A stretch of DNA of 64,000 nucleotides from the NCBI RefSeq assembly GCF_020694005.1, contig NZ_CP073013.1:2056578-2120577 (forward strand). The letters run 5' to 3'. Both the position numbers and the translations under genes were made by a program. Source of the stretch: Marinomonas profundi (lineage in GTDB: Bacteria > Pseudomonadota > Gammaproteobacteria > Pseudomonadales > Marinomonadaceae). Shown piece by piece: positions 25,983 through 34,429 of this stretch. Below the pieces are notes generated by a model. The model was not told the DNA's origin. It saw only the letters and a program-made list of their open reading frames with translations, and ran no database searches. Numbering within the stretch: the first letter of the stretch is position 1; the number at the start of each line of letters is the position of its first letter.

Positions 25983-27569
25983 ATGAATACGAACGAGCTT
26001 TTGAAAGGCACTTTATTAGTGGCTGGACAAGACATTCTTGGCACGCAACAGGCCATTCACGCCATCAACCCTGCTACCAATGAAACGCTTGCGCCAGCGT
26101 ATCTTGGTGGCACAAAAGCGAACGTTGAACAGGCGGCGGGTGCGGCGTGGCAGGCATTTGATCAATATCGAGCGCTTAGTGTTGAACAGCGTGCTGCTTT
26201 TCTTGAATGCATCGCCGATGAAATTTTAGCCTTGGGCGACGCGCTGGTTGAACGTGCGGTGCTAGAAAGTGGCTTGCCAAAAGCACGTATCGAAGGTGAG
26301 CGTGGTCGTACCATGGGACAGCTTAAGTTGTTTGCTAATGTGGTGCGTTTAGGCAAAGCCACCGACGCTCGTATTGATCCTGCTATGCCAGATCGTGCGC
26401 CTTTACCTCGTGCTGATTTGCGTTTCCAAAAGATTCCATTGGGCCCAGTGGCGGTGTTTGGTGCGAGTAACTTCCCATTGGCTTTCTCCGTGGCGGGTGG
26501 CGATACGGCGTCGGCTTTGGCGGCGGGTTGCCCTGTTATTGTAAAAGCACATTCTGCTCATCCAGGAACCTCTGAATTGGTTGGTCGCGCTATTACGGCG
26601 GCGGTTAAAAAATGCGGCCTTCCTGCTGGCGTTTTTTCTTTGCTTTATGGTTCTGGTCGTGAAATCGGCAGCGCGCTTGTTGCGCATCCTGCTATTAAGG
26701 CGGTTGGTTTTACCGGTTCTCGCAGTGGTGGTATGGCGTTAATGTCTATCGCCGCGAATCGTCCTGAACCGATTCCGGTTTACGCGGAAATGAGCAGCAT
26801 TAACCCTGTGTTTGTGATGCCAGAAAAACTGCAGGTCGATGCACAAGCGGTGGCAAAAGGCTTTGTTGGCTCGCTCACCATGGGCGCTGGGCAATTTTGC
26901 ACTAGCCCAGGTTTGGTGGTGCTGTTAAAAGGTGACGCGGCTGAGACTTTCAAGGCGACGGTGACTAGCGAAGTCCAAGCTTTGGGTACGCAAACCATGT
27001 TGACGCCGGGTATTTACCAGGCTTACTGCGATGGCGTGGCGAAATTGAATGGTAATTCTGCTGCGGTTTTGTTGGCGAAAGGTCAGCAAAGCGACCAACC
27101 AAACCAGTGTTGCCCACATGTTTTTGCGACCAGCGCCAAGACTTTCTTGGCGGATGCATCGATGGAAGACGAAGTGTTTGGCTCCACTTCTCTGTTGATC
27201 GAATGCGATACATTGGACGAATACAAAGCGGTGGCTGAGCACTTAGAAGGTCAATTGACTGCAACGGTTCAGATGTTAGAGGCAGATGTGGAAGCGGTTC
27301 GTGGCCTGTTGCCAACATTAGAGCGTAAAGTCGGTCGAATCTTGTGTAATGGTTATCCAACTGGGGTGGAAGTCTGTTATTCCATGGTGCATGGTGGGCC
27401 TTTCCCTGCTACATCGGACAGCCGTTCAACGTCTGTCGGTAGCGCGGCGATAGAGCGCTTCTTGCGTCCAGTGTGTTATCAGGATTTCCCTAGTGCATTG
27501 ATTCCAGCGGCTATTCAAGATAAAAATCCCTTGAATATTCCTCAATTAGTTGATGGTAAATTGGTATAG
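25983..27569 (+). CDS. 2,5-dioxopentanoate (2-oxoglutarate semialdehyde) dehydrogenase
   Basis: This 528-residue aldehyde dehydrogenase has N163 (GASNFPLAF), K188 (VIVKAHSAHPGTSE), E269 (YAEMSSINPVF) and the catalytic C306 (GAGQFCTSPG). The KAHSAHP and GQFCTSPG blocks and the longer length are typical of 2-oxoglutarate semialdehyde dehydrogenases of aldarate and pentose pathways. It would oxidise the KdgD product to 2-oxoglutarate, which enters the citric acid cycle. The ATG at 25983 follows GGGGA; an in-frame TTG at 25971 would place the ribosome site inside the gene. It is the last gene of module B. Confidence 0.92.
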   Translation: MNTNELLKGTLLVAGQDILGTQQAIHAINPATNETLAPAYLGGTKANVEQAAGAAWQAFDQYRALSVEQRAAFLECIADEILALGDALVERAVLESGLPKARIEGERGRTMGQLKLFANVVRLGKATDARIDPAMPDRAPLPRADLRFQKIPLGPVAVFGASNFPLAFSVAGGDTASALAAGCPVIVKAHSAHPGTSELVGRAITAAVKKCGLPAGVFSLLYGSGREIGSALVAHPAIKAVGFTGSRSGGMALMSIAANRPEPIPVYAEMSSINPVFVMPEKLQVDAQAVAKGFVGSLTMGAGQFCTSPGLVVLLKGDAAETFKATVTSEVQALGTQTMLTPGIYQAYCDGVAKLNGNSAAVLLAKGQQSDQPNQCCPHVFATSAKTFLADASMEDEVFGSTSLLIECDTLDEYKAVAEHLEGQLTATVQMLEADVEAVRGLLPTLERKVGRILCNGYPTGVEVCYSMVHGGPFPATSDSRSTSVGSAAIERFLRPVCYQDFPSALIPAAIQDKNPLNIPQLVDGKLV

Positions 27570-27671
27570 ACTAGCGCTGCAATTTTTTTACGACTTGTAA
27601 ACAGAGCACTCTATTAGCCAAGTTGGCTTTTAGGGTGTTTTTTTTAGGGGATTTTTAGGGAGTTCACTCTA

Positions 27672-28604
27672 TTGGATACGCAAAGTGTGATTTTGGATGT
27701 GGCAGCACCGGTTTTATTAATGATTGCGATGGGGGCTTTGCTGCGACGAGTTCAACTAATCAATGACGGTTTTATTCTCGTCAGCTCGCGTTTTGTCTTT
27801 ATGGTTTCTATGCCCGCGTTGTTTTTTTTCGGGATGTTGGAAAACGATCTTAGCGGTTTGATCAGTGTTAATTTGGCGGTGTATTTTATTGCCGCTATTG
27901 TGCTGACGTTTTTGCTTGCTTGGTGGTTGGCAGTGCGTTTGAATTTGCCTGAGTCGCAACGTGGTGTCTTTGTTCAGGTCGCATTCAGGGGTAATTGCGG
28001 TATTTTTAGTGTGGCCTTGGTGGTGAACATGTTTGGCAAAGAGGGCGTCGCGATTGGCGGTGTTATGTCTGGGTTGAGCGTTTTCTTATTTAATGTGTTG
28101 GCAGAAGTGATTTTGACCCGTTATAGCCATGGTAAGCTGCAACTGGTTTCTGTGTTAAAGAGTTTATTGAAAAACCCGTTAATACTCGGTATTGTTTTGG
28201 GCGTTTTGGGGCACGCTGTTGGGTTGACGTTGCCCATTTTTGTGATGAAAACGGGGGCCTTGATTGGCGGTTTGTCTTTGCCTTTGGCGTTGATTTGTAT
28301 TGGCGGGGCGCTAGCGACCAGTGGTTTTTCGTTGCCTAAACATTTTTCTATGGCGCTTGTCTGTAAAGTGGCGCTAAGCCCGATTTTATTTACGGCGCTG
28401 GGTTATGTTTTGGGATTCAGTCAGAAAGAGTTGTTGTTTTTGTTTCTATTCTTAGCCGCACCGACGGCGGCCTCGGCTTATGTCACCGCGGTGGCGAAAG
28501 GCGATGATGGTCGTTCGACGGCAAATTCCATTGCGATTACCACCTTATTTTCTTCGGTGATTATTGTGGTGGGTATTCCTATTATTATTGCCTTTACGGG
28601 CTGA
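27672..28604 (+). CDS. AEC family transporter
   Basis: This 310-residue membrane protein has about ten helices in two halves, with the AEC/auxin-efflux-carrier features (ASRFVFMVSMPALFF-like first half, NCGIFSVAL near 110, a GLSLPLALICIGGALA repeat near 200, and AAPTAASAYV near 265). AEC proteins export or import organic anions such as malate, malonate or auxin-like acids. It starts with TTG at 27672, preceded by AGGGA; no ATG fits. It stands alone after the aldarate operon; a link to 2-oxoglutarate or other acid transport is possible but not shown. Confidence 0.82.
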   Translation: MDTQSVILDVAAPVLLMIAMGALLRRVQLINDGFILVSSRFVFMVSMPALFFFGMLENDLSGLISVNLAVYFIAAIVLTFLLAWWLAVRLNLPESQRGVFVQVAFRGNCGIFSVALVVNMFGKEGVAIGGVMSGLSVFLFNVLAEVILTRYSHGKLQLVSVLKSLLKNPLILGIVLGVLGHAVGLTLPIFVMKTGALIGGLSLPLALICIGGALATSGFSLPKHFSMALVCKVALSPILFTALGYVLGFSQKELLFLFLFLAAPTAASAYVTAVAKGDDGRSTANSIAITTLFSSVIIVVGIPIIIAFTG

Positions 28605-28626
28605 CATTGAGCCTTGATTGAGCGTT

Positions 28627-28662
28627 TAAAAAAGCCGCCGTTGCTGTCAACGACGGCTTTTT
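28627..28662. terminator. Terminator after AEC gene
   Basis: AAAAAAGCCGCCGTTG pairs with CAACGACGGCTTTTTT with one mismatch and loop CTGT. A-run and T-run on both sides make it bidirectional between convergent genes. Confidence 0.85.
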
Positions 28663-28676
28663 TGTATAGCTTCTTT

Positions 28677-28733
28677 CAGAGGTGCGAGACTAAATCAGAG
28701 GTGCGAGACTAAATCAGAAGTGCGAGACTAGAT
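28677..28733. repeat. Three tandem 19-base repeats over a gene end
   Basis: The unit CAGAGGTGCGAGACTAAAT occurs at 28677-28695 and 28696-28714 exactly, and as CAGAAGTGCGAGACTAGAT at 28715-28733. The third copy includes the stop codon of the minus-strand oxygenase gene, so the repeat seems to be a local duplication of the gene's 3' end. Confidence 0.9.
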
Positions 28734-29567
28734 TACTCCTAGCTCAACCAGCCGTTCGTGTAGGTAGCTTTTCGCTGTGTGGCGTTCGGACAATATGACC
28801 TCGGGCTTGGGGTGAAGGAATAGCGGCAAAGAAATGCGTGCTTTGGTTTTGTCGGCGCCTTCTGGGTTGATGACTCGGTGTGACGTGGAGGGAAAGTAGC
28901 CGCCAGAGGCTTCTTGTAACATGTCGCCAATATTGACGATGAGCGTGCCAAAGTCACAAGGTACGTCCATCCAGGTGCCATCTTTGGCTTTTACTTGCAA
29001 GCCGGGTTCGTTAGCAGAGGGCAGAATGGTCAATAGATTGATGTCTTCGTGCGCGCCTGCTCGAATGGCGCCAAGTTCTTCATCGCCTTTTAAGGGTGGA
29101 TAATGCAACACCCTCAGCAAGGTTTGATCGCTGCCATCGACCATACTAGAAAGCGCTTGCGAATAATGTTTTGCGACGTCCGCTGGTGAGTGGCTTTCGA
29201 CCCATGTGAGCAGTTCAGACGCGAGTTGGTTGGCCTGCGTATAGTATTGTTCTAGCAAGGCTTTTTTGTCTTGCGGGCATTGTCCCCAAGGGTAGTAATG
29301 GAAGTATTCTTTGATGTCTTTTTTGGTATGGCCTTTTGCTGTCTCAGACACATCAGGCGGAAAGAAACCATCTTGTGTGCCCTTGTTGTAGCGGTAATCG
29401 TATTTTGAGTCACTGTTAAAAAAGGTTTGCCATTCTTGGTAGATGGCGCTGACCAATTGTTTTTTTATTGGGTGATTTTTAAGCACGCCAAAACCGGTTT
29501 CACGTAGGGATTTGACAAAGTCTTGTTGGGCCGTAGGGCTAGTGTAATCAATGGCTTGTAGTTGCAT
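28728..29567 (-). CDS. 2-oxoglutarate/Fe(II)-dependent dioxygenase, isopenicillin N synthase-like
   Basis: This 279-residue enzyme has the double-stranded beta-helix iron site: H173 and D175 (AHEDINLLTIL), H230 (STSHRVINP), and R244 (KARISLPLF) which binds the 2-oxoglutarate carboxylate. The N-terminal DIOX_N-like part (residues 1-110) resembles the isopenicillin N synthase and plant-type dioxygenase group. Bacterial homologues act on varied small molecules and the substrate is not predictable here. Two adjacent palindromes lie 70-90 bases upstream. Its end is overlapped by tandem repeats. Confidence 0.85.
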   Translation of the reverse strand: MQLQAIDYTSPTAQQDFVKSLRETGFGVLKNHPIKKQLVSAIYQEWQTFFNSDSKYDYRYNKGTQDGFFPPDVSETAKGHTKKDIKEYFHYYPWGQCPQDKKALLEQYYTQANQLASELLTWVESHSPADVAKHYSQALSSMVDGSDQTLLRVLHYPPLKGDEELGAIRAGAHEDINLLTILPSANEPGLQVKAKDGTWMDVPCDFGTLIVNIGDMLQEASGGYFPSTSHRVINPEGADKTKARISLPLFLHPKPEVILSERHTAKSYLHERLVELGVI

Positions 29568-29635
29568 GGTGGTTTCCTGTGGCCAACTTATGTTGGCTGT
29601 CTCGTCTCAAGGTACGGCACGTCAGTACGGTATTT

Positions 29636-29658
29636 TAGTGCACTATTTCAGTACTGAA
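29636..29658. promoter_or_regulatory. Paired palindromes upstream of the dioxygenase gene
   Basis: TAGTGCACTA (29636-29645) and TTCAGTACTGAA (29647-29658) are both perfect palindromes, one base apart, about 70-90 bases upstream of the dioxygenase start. They may be an operator; no adjacent regulator gene is present. Confidence 0.4.
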
Positions 29659-29738
29659 GAGCGTTTCGTTTAATCACTGTGAGCAGGGTTTAAAAATAGC
29701 GCTATATGGCTGTTTTTAAAAGGTGATATGAGAGCGTG

Positions 29739-29894
29739 CTAAGAAGACCAGCCACTGTGAAAAAAGTAACGTAAATCAACGGTTTCGGCTTGGTAATGTT
29801 GCCACCAGTGGGTCATATTCATCATACCTAGGCCGCCAACGGTCTTGGCGTTGGCCAATGCAGTGGTGAGCATGTATGAAGAACGTATGGGCAT
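29739..29894 (-). CDS. Small hypothetical protein, 51 residues
   Basis: This short frame starts at the ATG at 29894 and ends with TAG at 29739. The product begins MPIRSSYMLTTALANAKTVG, is rich in Met, aromatic and His residues (GMMNMTHWWQHYQ) and ends FFHSGWSS. Its codon choice looks plausible for a gene and nothing else explains this 600-base gap between the dioxygenase and yqgE. No clear ribosome site is visible and I recognise no family. It could be a remnant of a larger gene. Confidence 0.35.
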   Translation of the reverse strand: MPIRSSYMLTTALANAKTVGGLGMMNMTHWWQHYQAETVDLRYFFHSGWSS

Positions 29895-30165
29895 GTTATT
29901 TGGCTCAAGAGTGGAATGAGGATAAGTTTACTGCTTGAAATCGGTGTTTTGAAGGAGTTTCGTAATAAATTTGTGCCTTAGGGGGTGGGTTAATTCTCTG
30001 CTTGCTCTATACTGCAGGAGTCGGTTATGTTTTTTTACCGTCTTCTCTTGCTCTTCTATACCGTCTACCTTGCCTTTTTTGGCGTGTTATCTTTTTAGAT
30101 CTAAGTACTTCTTAAGTTCAAATAATCAACGCGATTCTTGCGTTGTCATCAATTAAAGAGGGCTC

Positions 30166-30738
30166 ATGACTATGAATGCATATTTCGATTCGTTTAAAAA
30201 TCACTTTTTAATTTCTATGCCACATCTAGACGACCCACATTTTGAACACACGGTTATTTATCTTTGCGAACACACGAAAGCGGGCGCCATGGGGATTATT
30301 ATCAATCGTCCCTCAAATGTTGATTTTACGGAATTAGCGAATCATCTTGGTATGCCTATTTGCAGCCCACCATTAGCTGCTGAACCTATTTATACTGGTG
30401 GGCCGGTGGAAGCCGAGCGAGGCTTTATTTTGCATACGACGGATAAGTCTTGGGATCGAACCCTGCATGTTACCGATGAGGTCTCTTTATCGGCGTCATT
30501 AGAGGCGTTAGAAGACATCGCTCAAGGTAACGGTCCAAATGCCTTTCGTATTACCTTGGGGTGTGCTGGCTGGGATGCGGGACAGCTTGAAACTGAAATT
30601 GCGAACAATGATTGGCTGGTATGTGAGGCGGATTTAGACGTATTATTTCACACGCCAAGTGATATGCAATTTACCGCCGCAACGCGTGTGCTGGGAATTG
30701 ATATGACAAGACTTTCACCGGATATAGGACATGGTTAA
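30166..30738 (+). CDS. yqgE: YqgE/AlgH family protein
   Basis: This 190-residue cytosolic protein shows the family pattern: FKNHFLISMPHLDDPHFEHT at the start, GAMGIIINRPS near 40-50, YTGGPVEAERGFILH near 75-90, and TLGCAGWDAGQLETEI near 145-160. The biochemical role is not settled; the Pseudomonas relative AlgH was linked to alginate regulation. It precedes ruvX, whose ATG overlaps its stop by one base, a conserved gene pair. A second start two codons on (MNAYFDS) is equally possible. Confidence 0.92.
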   Translation: MTMNAYFDSFKNHFLISMPHLDDPHFEHTVIYLCEHTKAGAMGIIINRPSNVDFTELANHLGMPICSPPLAAEPIYTGGPVEAERGFILHTTDKSWDRTLHVTDEVSLSASLEALEDIAQGNGPNAFRITLGCAGWDAGQLETEIANNDWLVCEADLDVLFHTPSDMQFTAATRVLGIDMTRLSPDIGHG

Positions 30739-31196
30739 TGACGGTAATATCGTCTTTGAATAATAACGTAGAGCCCAATACTGCTTGTTCAGTATTGGGC
30801 TTTGATTTTGGCACCACGCGTATTGGCGTGGCGATTGGCCAAAGTATAACGGGGACGGCACAGCCATTGGCGCCGATTAAGGCAAAAGACGGCGTTCCTA
30901 ATTGGGATGAGATTACCCGTCTGGTCGACGAGTGGCAGCCCGATGCGTTTGTTGTTGGCTTGCCATTGGATATGGACGGCCTAGAAAATGAGATGTGTCA
31001 ACGCGCACGTAAGTTTGCCAAACGACTGCATGGACGCTTTAACCTGCCTTACCATATGATGGACGAACGTTTGTCTTCTTATGAAGCCAAAGGACAAGTT
31101 ATTGCGCGTGGCGGCAATCGTAACTTTAAAGAAAATTCGGTAGACGGTTTGGCGGCACAGATGATCCTAGAAACCTGGTTCGCAGACTCTCCTTGA
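30738..31196 (+). CDS. ruvX: Putative pre-16S rRNA nuclease / Holliday junction resolvase (YqgF)
   Basis: This 152-residue RNase H-fold protein has the catalytic acids D23 (GFDFGTTRIGVA), E110 (MMDERLSS) and D136 (NSVDGLAA). YqgF is essential in E. coli and takes part in maturation of the 5' end of 16S rRNA; it was first proposed as an alternative Holliday junction resolvase. The N-terminus is about 15 residues longer than in E. coli. It overlaps yqgE by one base and lies upstream of pyrR, the order seen in Pseudomonas. A tandem repeat begins at its stop codon. Confidence 0.93.
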   Translation: MTVISSLNNNVEPNTACSVLGFDFGTTRIGVAIGQSITGTAQPLAPIKAKDGVPNWDEITRLVDEWQPDAFVVGLPLDMDGLENEMCQRARKFAKRLHGRFNLPYHMMDERLSSYEAKGQVIARGGNRNFKENSVDGLAAQMILETWFADSP

Positions 31197-31240
31197 TGTT
31201 TGTCAGTCTTGATGTTTGTCAGTCCTTGATGCTTGTCAGT
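31193..31240. repeat. Three short tandem repeats after ruvX
   Basis: TTGATGTTTGTCAGTC occurs at 31193-31208 and 31209-31224, followed by a third copy at 31226-31240 with one change (TTGATGCTTGTCAGT). The first copy includes the ruvX stop codon. Confidence 0.85.
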
Positions 31241-31300
31241 GACGTGCGAACTAAGCGAACAACGGTCTTTAATACATTCAAGAACAAGGTATAAGAAATA

Positions 31301-31798
31301 ATGAAGCTAGATTTAGAAGGGCCGCTGGCGTCAATGAAAGAACAGCTGTCGGCGTATTGCGAAAAGAAAAACATCGAAGACGCTATTGTTGTCGGCATTC
31401 ACACGGGTGGTGTGTGGGTCGCTGAACAGTTGATGTCTGTGGTGCCGACAAATGAAGCATTGGCCACGCTCGACATTACGTTTTATCGTGATGATTTTAC
31501 GATGGCGGGGTTAAATCCTAAGGTAAATCAAACGTCTTTGCCGGCGATCGAAGATCGGCATGTTATTTTAGTGGACGATGTTTTGATGTCGGGACGTACG
31601 ATTCGTGCGGCAATGAATGAAATCTTTGATTTTGGTCGACCGGCGAGTATCACCTTGGCGATTCTGTACGATCTTGGGCAACATGAGCTGCCTATTGCGG
31701 CCGATATTGTGGGTCAGCGTTTGACCCTTAATCCTGATCAAAGGGTTAAGTTAGTGGGGCCGGATCCCTTGAGTGTGTCGATAATGGATACTCATTAA
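31301..31798 (+). CDS. pyrR: PyrR bifunctional pyrimidine regulator / uracil phosphoribosyltransferase
   Basis: This 165-residue phosphoribosyltransferase has the PRPP loop VILVDDVLMSGRT (88-100) and the PyrR-type flexible region (FYRDDFT, 61-67). PyrR proteins bind uridine nucleotides and, in many bacteria, pyr mRNA leaders; they may also convert uracil to UMP. The gene lies between ruvX and pyrB, as in Pseudomonas, with a possible attenuator in the gap before pyrB. Whether this copy binds RNA cannot be read from sequence. Confidence 0.9.
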   Translation: MKLDLEGPLASMKEQLSAYCEKKNIEDAIVVGIHTGGVWVAEQLMSVVPTNEALATLDITFYRDDFTMAGLNPKVNQTSLPAIEDRHVILVDDVLMSGRTIRAAMNEIFDFGRPASITLAILYDLGQHELPIAADIVGQRLTLNPDQRVKLVGPDPLSVSIMDTH

Positions 31799-31848
31799 TA
31801 TGCATAACAATGCTTTATTTTTTGTTAAACACGTACGACAATTACGGT

Positions 31849-31989
31849 ATGGATAACATGAATAATGCAACCGTTAAGATAATGATATTTCGTCAAAAAA
31901 CGTTGGCGAAATGGCGGTTTAATATCGTTAGTGCCCGGTTGCCGTTTTCAGCGCCGGGCATTTTCTTATCTAGACGTCCTATTAAGTAA
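31849..31989 (+). CDS. Possible pyrB leader peptide, 46 residues
   Basis: An open frame starts at ATG 31849 (or 31858), reads MDNMNNATVKIMIFRQKTLA, and runs through the hairpin at 31932-31960, stopping at 31989, 42 bases before pyrB. The enterobacterial pyrBI leader has the same design: a translated peptide that crosses a terminator hairpin so that coupling to RNA polymerase decides read-through. The ribosome site is weak. Function is inferred from layout only. Confidence 0.4.
   Translation: MDNMNNATVKIMIFRQKTLAKWRFNIVSARLPFSAPGIFLSRRPIK
31932..31967 (+). terminator. Attenuator-like hairpin before pyrB
   Basis: TGCCCGG (31932-31938) pairs with CCGGGCA (31954-31960) across a 15-base loop, then TTTTCTTA. 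It lies 70 bases before pyrB inside the leader frame, so it may terminate when UTP is high. Confidence 0.55.
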
Positions 31990-32031
31990 GAGAAAGACGA
32001 TACCGTCTTTGCAGTTTGAGGAAAGCAAACC

Positions 32032-33036
32032 ATGATGCGATCCGAACCTCGGGCATTACAGTTAAATGAACACGGGCAGCTTAAGCATTTTCTAACGCTG
32101 GATGGCTTGGATAAAACCCTTTTGACCGAGATACTTGATCGGGCAGAATCGTTTTTATCTATGGGGGAGCAGTCGGTCAAAAAAGTGCCTCTGCTTCGCG
32201 GAAAAACCGTGGTGAACTTGTTTTTTGAAAACTCCACCCGAACCCGCACTACCTTTGAATTAGCCGCAAAGCGTTTGTCGGCGGATGTGATTAACCTCAA
32301 CATTGAAACCTCTGCGACGTCCAAAGGCGAATCGTTACTGGACACCTTACAAAATCTCGAAGCGATGCAAAGCGATATGTTTATTGTGCGCCATTCAGAT
32401 AGTGGTGCTGCGCACTTTATTGCGGAGCATTGCACACCGAATGTGGCGATTATTAATGCGGGGGATGGTCGACACGCTCATCCAACGCAGGCGATGTTAG
32501 ATATGCTGACCATTCGTCGCCATAAAGGCGGCTTTGAAGGGTTAAAAGTCGCCATTGTCGGGGATATTATGCATTCTCGTGTTGCACGCTCTCAATTGCA
32601 GGCGTTGACGACATTGGGGGTGAGTGAGGTGCGTTTGGTCGGGCCAAAAACCCTTGTGCCGAGCTTTTTTGCTGAAATGGGCGCGACGATTTGCCATGAT
32701 CTTGAAGCGGGTCTAAAAGACGTTGATGTGATTGTCATGCTGCGTCTTCAAAAAGAGCGCATGAAAGGCGCGTTGTTGCCCAGTGAAAGTGAATTTTATC
32801 GCTTATATGGGTTAACGGAAGACACTCTGGCGTGGGCCAAGCCTGATGCGATTGTGATGCACCCAGGGCCAATTAATCGTGGTGTGGAGATCTCTTCTGA
32901 AGTGGCGGATGGAAAGCACTCGGTGATTTTGAATCAGGTGACGAACGGCATTGCTATCCGTATGGCGGTGATGTCTATGGCAATGAGTGGGCAGTTACAG
33001 TGCGATGAGTCACCAATGGCAGGGGAAGATAAATAG
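32032..33036 (+). CDS. pyrB: Aspartate carbamoyltransferase catalytic subunit
   Basis: This 334-residue transcarbamoylase has the carbamoyl-phosphate loop [13 protein letters not shown] (65-76), the HPTQAMLD segment near 150 and HPGPINRG near 280. It makes carbamoyl-aspartate in the second step of pyrimidine synthesis. The N-terminal extension and the following pyrC' gene match the Pseudomonas-type enzyme, a dodecamer of PyrB and an inactive dihydroorotase-like subunit, rather than the E. coli PyrB-PyrI form. No pyrI is present. The start follows GAGGAAA, and pyrC' begins one base after its stop. Confidence 0.96.
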   Translation: MMRSEPRALQLNEHGQLKHFLTLDGLDKTLLTEILDRAESFLSMGEQSVKKVPLLRGKTVVNLFFENSTRTRTTFELAAKRLSADVINLNIETSATSKGESLLDTLQNLEAMQSDMFIVRHSDSGAAHFIAEHCTPNVAIINAGDGRHAHPTQAMLDMLTIRRHKGGFEGLKVAIVGDIMHSRVARSQLQALTTLGVSEVRLVGPKTLVPSFFAEMGATICHDLEAGLKDVDVIVMLRLQKERMKGALLPSESEFYRLYGLTEDTLAWAKPDAIVMHPGPINRGVEISSEVADGKHSVILNQVTNGIAIRMAVMSMAMSGQLQCDESPMAGEDK

Positions 33037-33037
33037 T

Positions 33038-34315
33038 ATGAAATTACGTATTCAAAATGGTCGTTTGATTGACCCTAGCCAAGACCTAGACGCTATCGTA
33101 GAGCTGTTTATTGATAATCAAAAGATCGTTGCAATTGGCGATGCGCCTGACGGTTTCGATGACGCTGAGGTGGTAGACGCCTCAGGCCAGTGGGTTTTAC
33201 CTGGCTTGGTCGATTTGGCGGTGGCGTTACGTGAACCTGGCTTGACACAAAAAGGCAACATTGCGACAGAAGGTCGTGCTGCCGTATCGGGTGGGGTAAC
33301 AACTTTGGTTTGCCCTCCTAATACTCGACCGATTGTTGATACGCCAGCGGTTGCGGCCTTGATTCAAGATAAGGCGGATGAAGCGGGTATGGCAAACGTG
33401 TTTCCTCTTGGCGCCTTAACGCAAGGTCTCGAAGGGACGCAACTGAGTAATATGGTGGCGTTAACCGACGCGGGTTGTATTGCGGTATCGAATCACCGTT
33501 CCCCTATGGCGAGCACAAAGGTGTTATCAAGGGCACTTGAATACGCCGCCACTCACGATTTATTGGTGGTATTTCACCCTGATGAGCCGAGCCTTTCCGA
33601 AGGTGGCTGTGCTCATGAAGGCTTGATGTCGACCATGCATGGCTTGGCGGGTATTCCTGAAGAAGCCGAAACCATCGCCTTAATGCGCGATTTATTATTG
33701 GTCGAAAAAACCGGTGTCCGCGCCCATTTCGCCCGTCTTTCTTGTGCGAAATCGGTTGAAATGATTGCCGATGCGAAAGCATCTGGCTTGGATATCACGG
33801 CCGATGTTGCGGTGCATAATTTGCTATTAAACGACCAAGTATTGGATCGTTTCGATGGCCACTATCATGTTTTGCCGCCTTTGCGTGGCGATGAAGATCG
33901 ACTGACGCTGATTGAAGGCATCAAAGCGGGCGTTATTACTGCGATTTGTTCGGATCATCAGCCTCACGAAAAAATGGCTAAAATTGCGCCATTTGCCGCG
34001 ACTGAGCCCGGTATGGCAAACGTCGAAATATTATTGCCATTGGCCATGCTGTTGATGGATGAGGGCGATTTAGACATTTCGACCGTATTGACTTGTTTAA
34101 CCTCTGGACCCGCGGCGTGTTTTGGTTTGGAAGCGGGGTCGTTATCGGTTGGCAGTTTTGCTGATTTTATTTTGTTTGATAGCACGGCTCGCTGGACATG
34201 GTCATATGAAAGCCGTAAGACCAAAGGTCATAACTCGCCTTATTTTGATGAGGAGTTTGTTGGTCGTGTGATGGCAACGTATATTTCGGGCCAACGTGTT
34301 TATCAGGTTGTTTGA
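33038..34315 (+). CDS. pyrC': Dihydroorotase-like protein PyrC' (probably inactive)
   Basis: This 425-residue amidohydrolase-fold protein is a type I dihydroorotase relative. Active enzymes have a D-x-H-x-H metal motif; here the segment reads PGLVDLAVALREPG, with A61 and A63 in place of both histidines. Some later residues remain (CSDHQPHE near 310), but the metal site cannot form normally. In Pseudomonas such a PyrC' is needed to assemble an active aspartate carbamoyltransferase and has no dihydroorotase activity; the same role is inferred here. I chose the ATG at 33038, one base after the pyrB stop, over an upstream frame start inside pyrB. Confidence 0.92.
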   Translation: MKLRIQNGRLIDPSQDLDAIVELFIDNQKIVAIGDAPDGFDDAEVVDASGQWVLPGLVDLAVALREPGLTQKGNIATEGRAAVSGGVTTLVCPPNTRPIVDTPAVAALIQDKADEAGMANVFPLGALTQGLEGTQLSNMVALTDAGCIAVSNHRSPMASTKVLSRALEYAATHDLLVVFHPDEPSLSEGGCAHEGLMSTMHGLAGIPEEAETIALMRDLLLVEKTGVRAHFARLSCAKSVEMIADAKASGLDITADVAVHNLLLNDQVLDRFDGHYHVLPPLRGDEDRLTLIEGIKAGVITAICSDHQPHEKMAKIAPFAATEPGMANVEILLPLAMLLMDEGDLDISTVLTCLTSGPAACFGLEAGSLSVGSFADFILFDSTARWTWSYESRKTKGHNSPYFDEEFVGRVMATYISGQRVYQVV

Positions 34316-34429
34316 GTAAATTGGTCAGATAAATCAAGCTTTTCGCTTGCTTGGTCTGACTATTACTTTACTTTTAATGTTTGGCCGTTAATCTGGTTCG
34401 ACGACAAATTATTATGGCTTTAATGTTTT

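Noticed and set aside
28677-28733. Possible CRISPR array
   Set aside because: Three direct repeats abut with no spacers and no cas genes are near; they are simple tandem duplications.
29971-30156. 61-residue frame before yqgE
   Set aside because: Cys/Phe/Leu-rich random-looking product, no ribosome site, and probably part of the yqgE upstream region.
31893-32435. 180-residue minus-strand frame over pyrB
   Set aside because: It overlaps the conserved pyrB start and leader and has no family resemblance or ribosome site.
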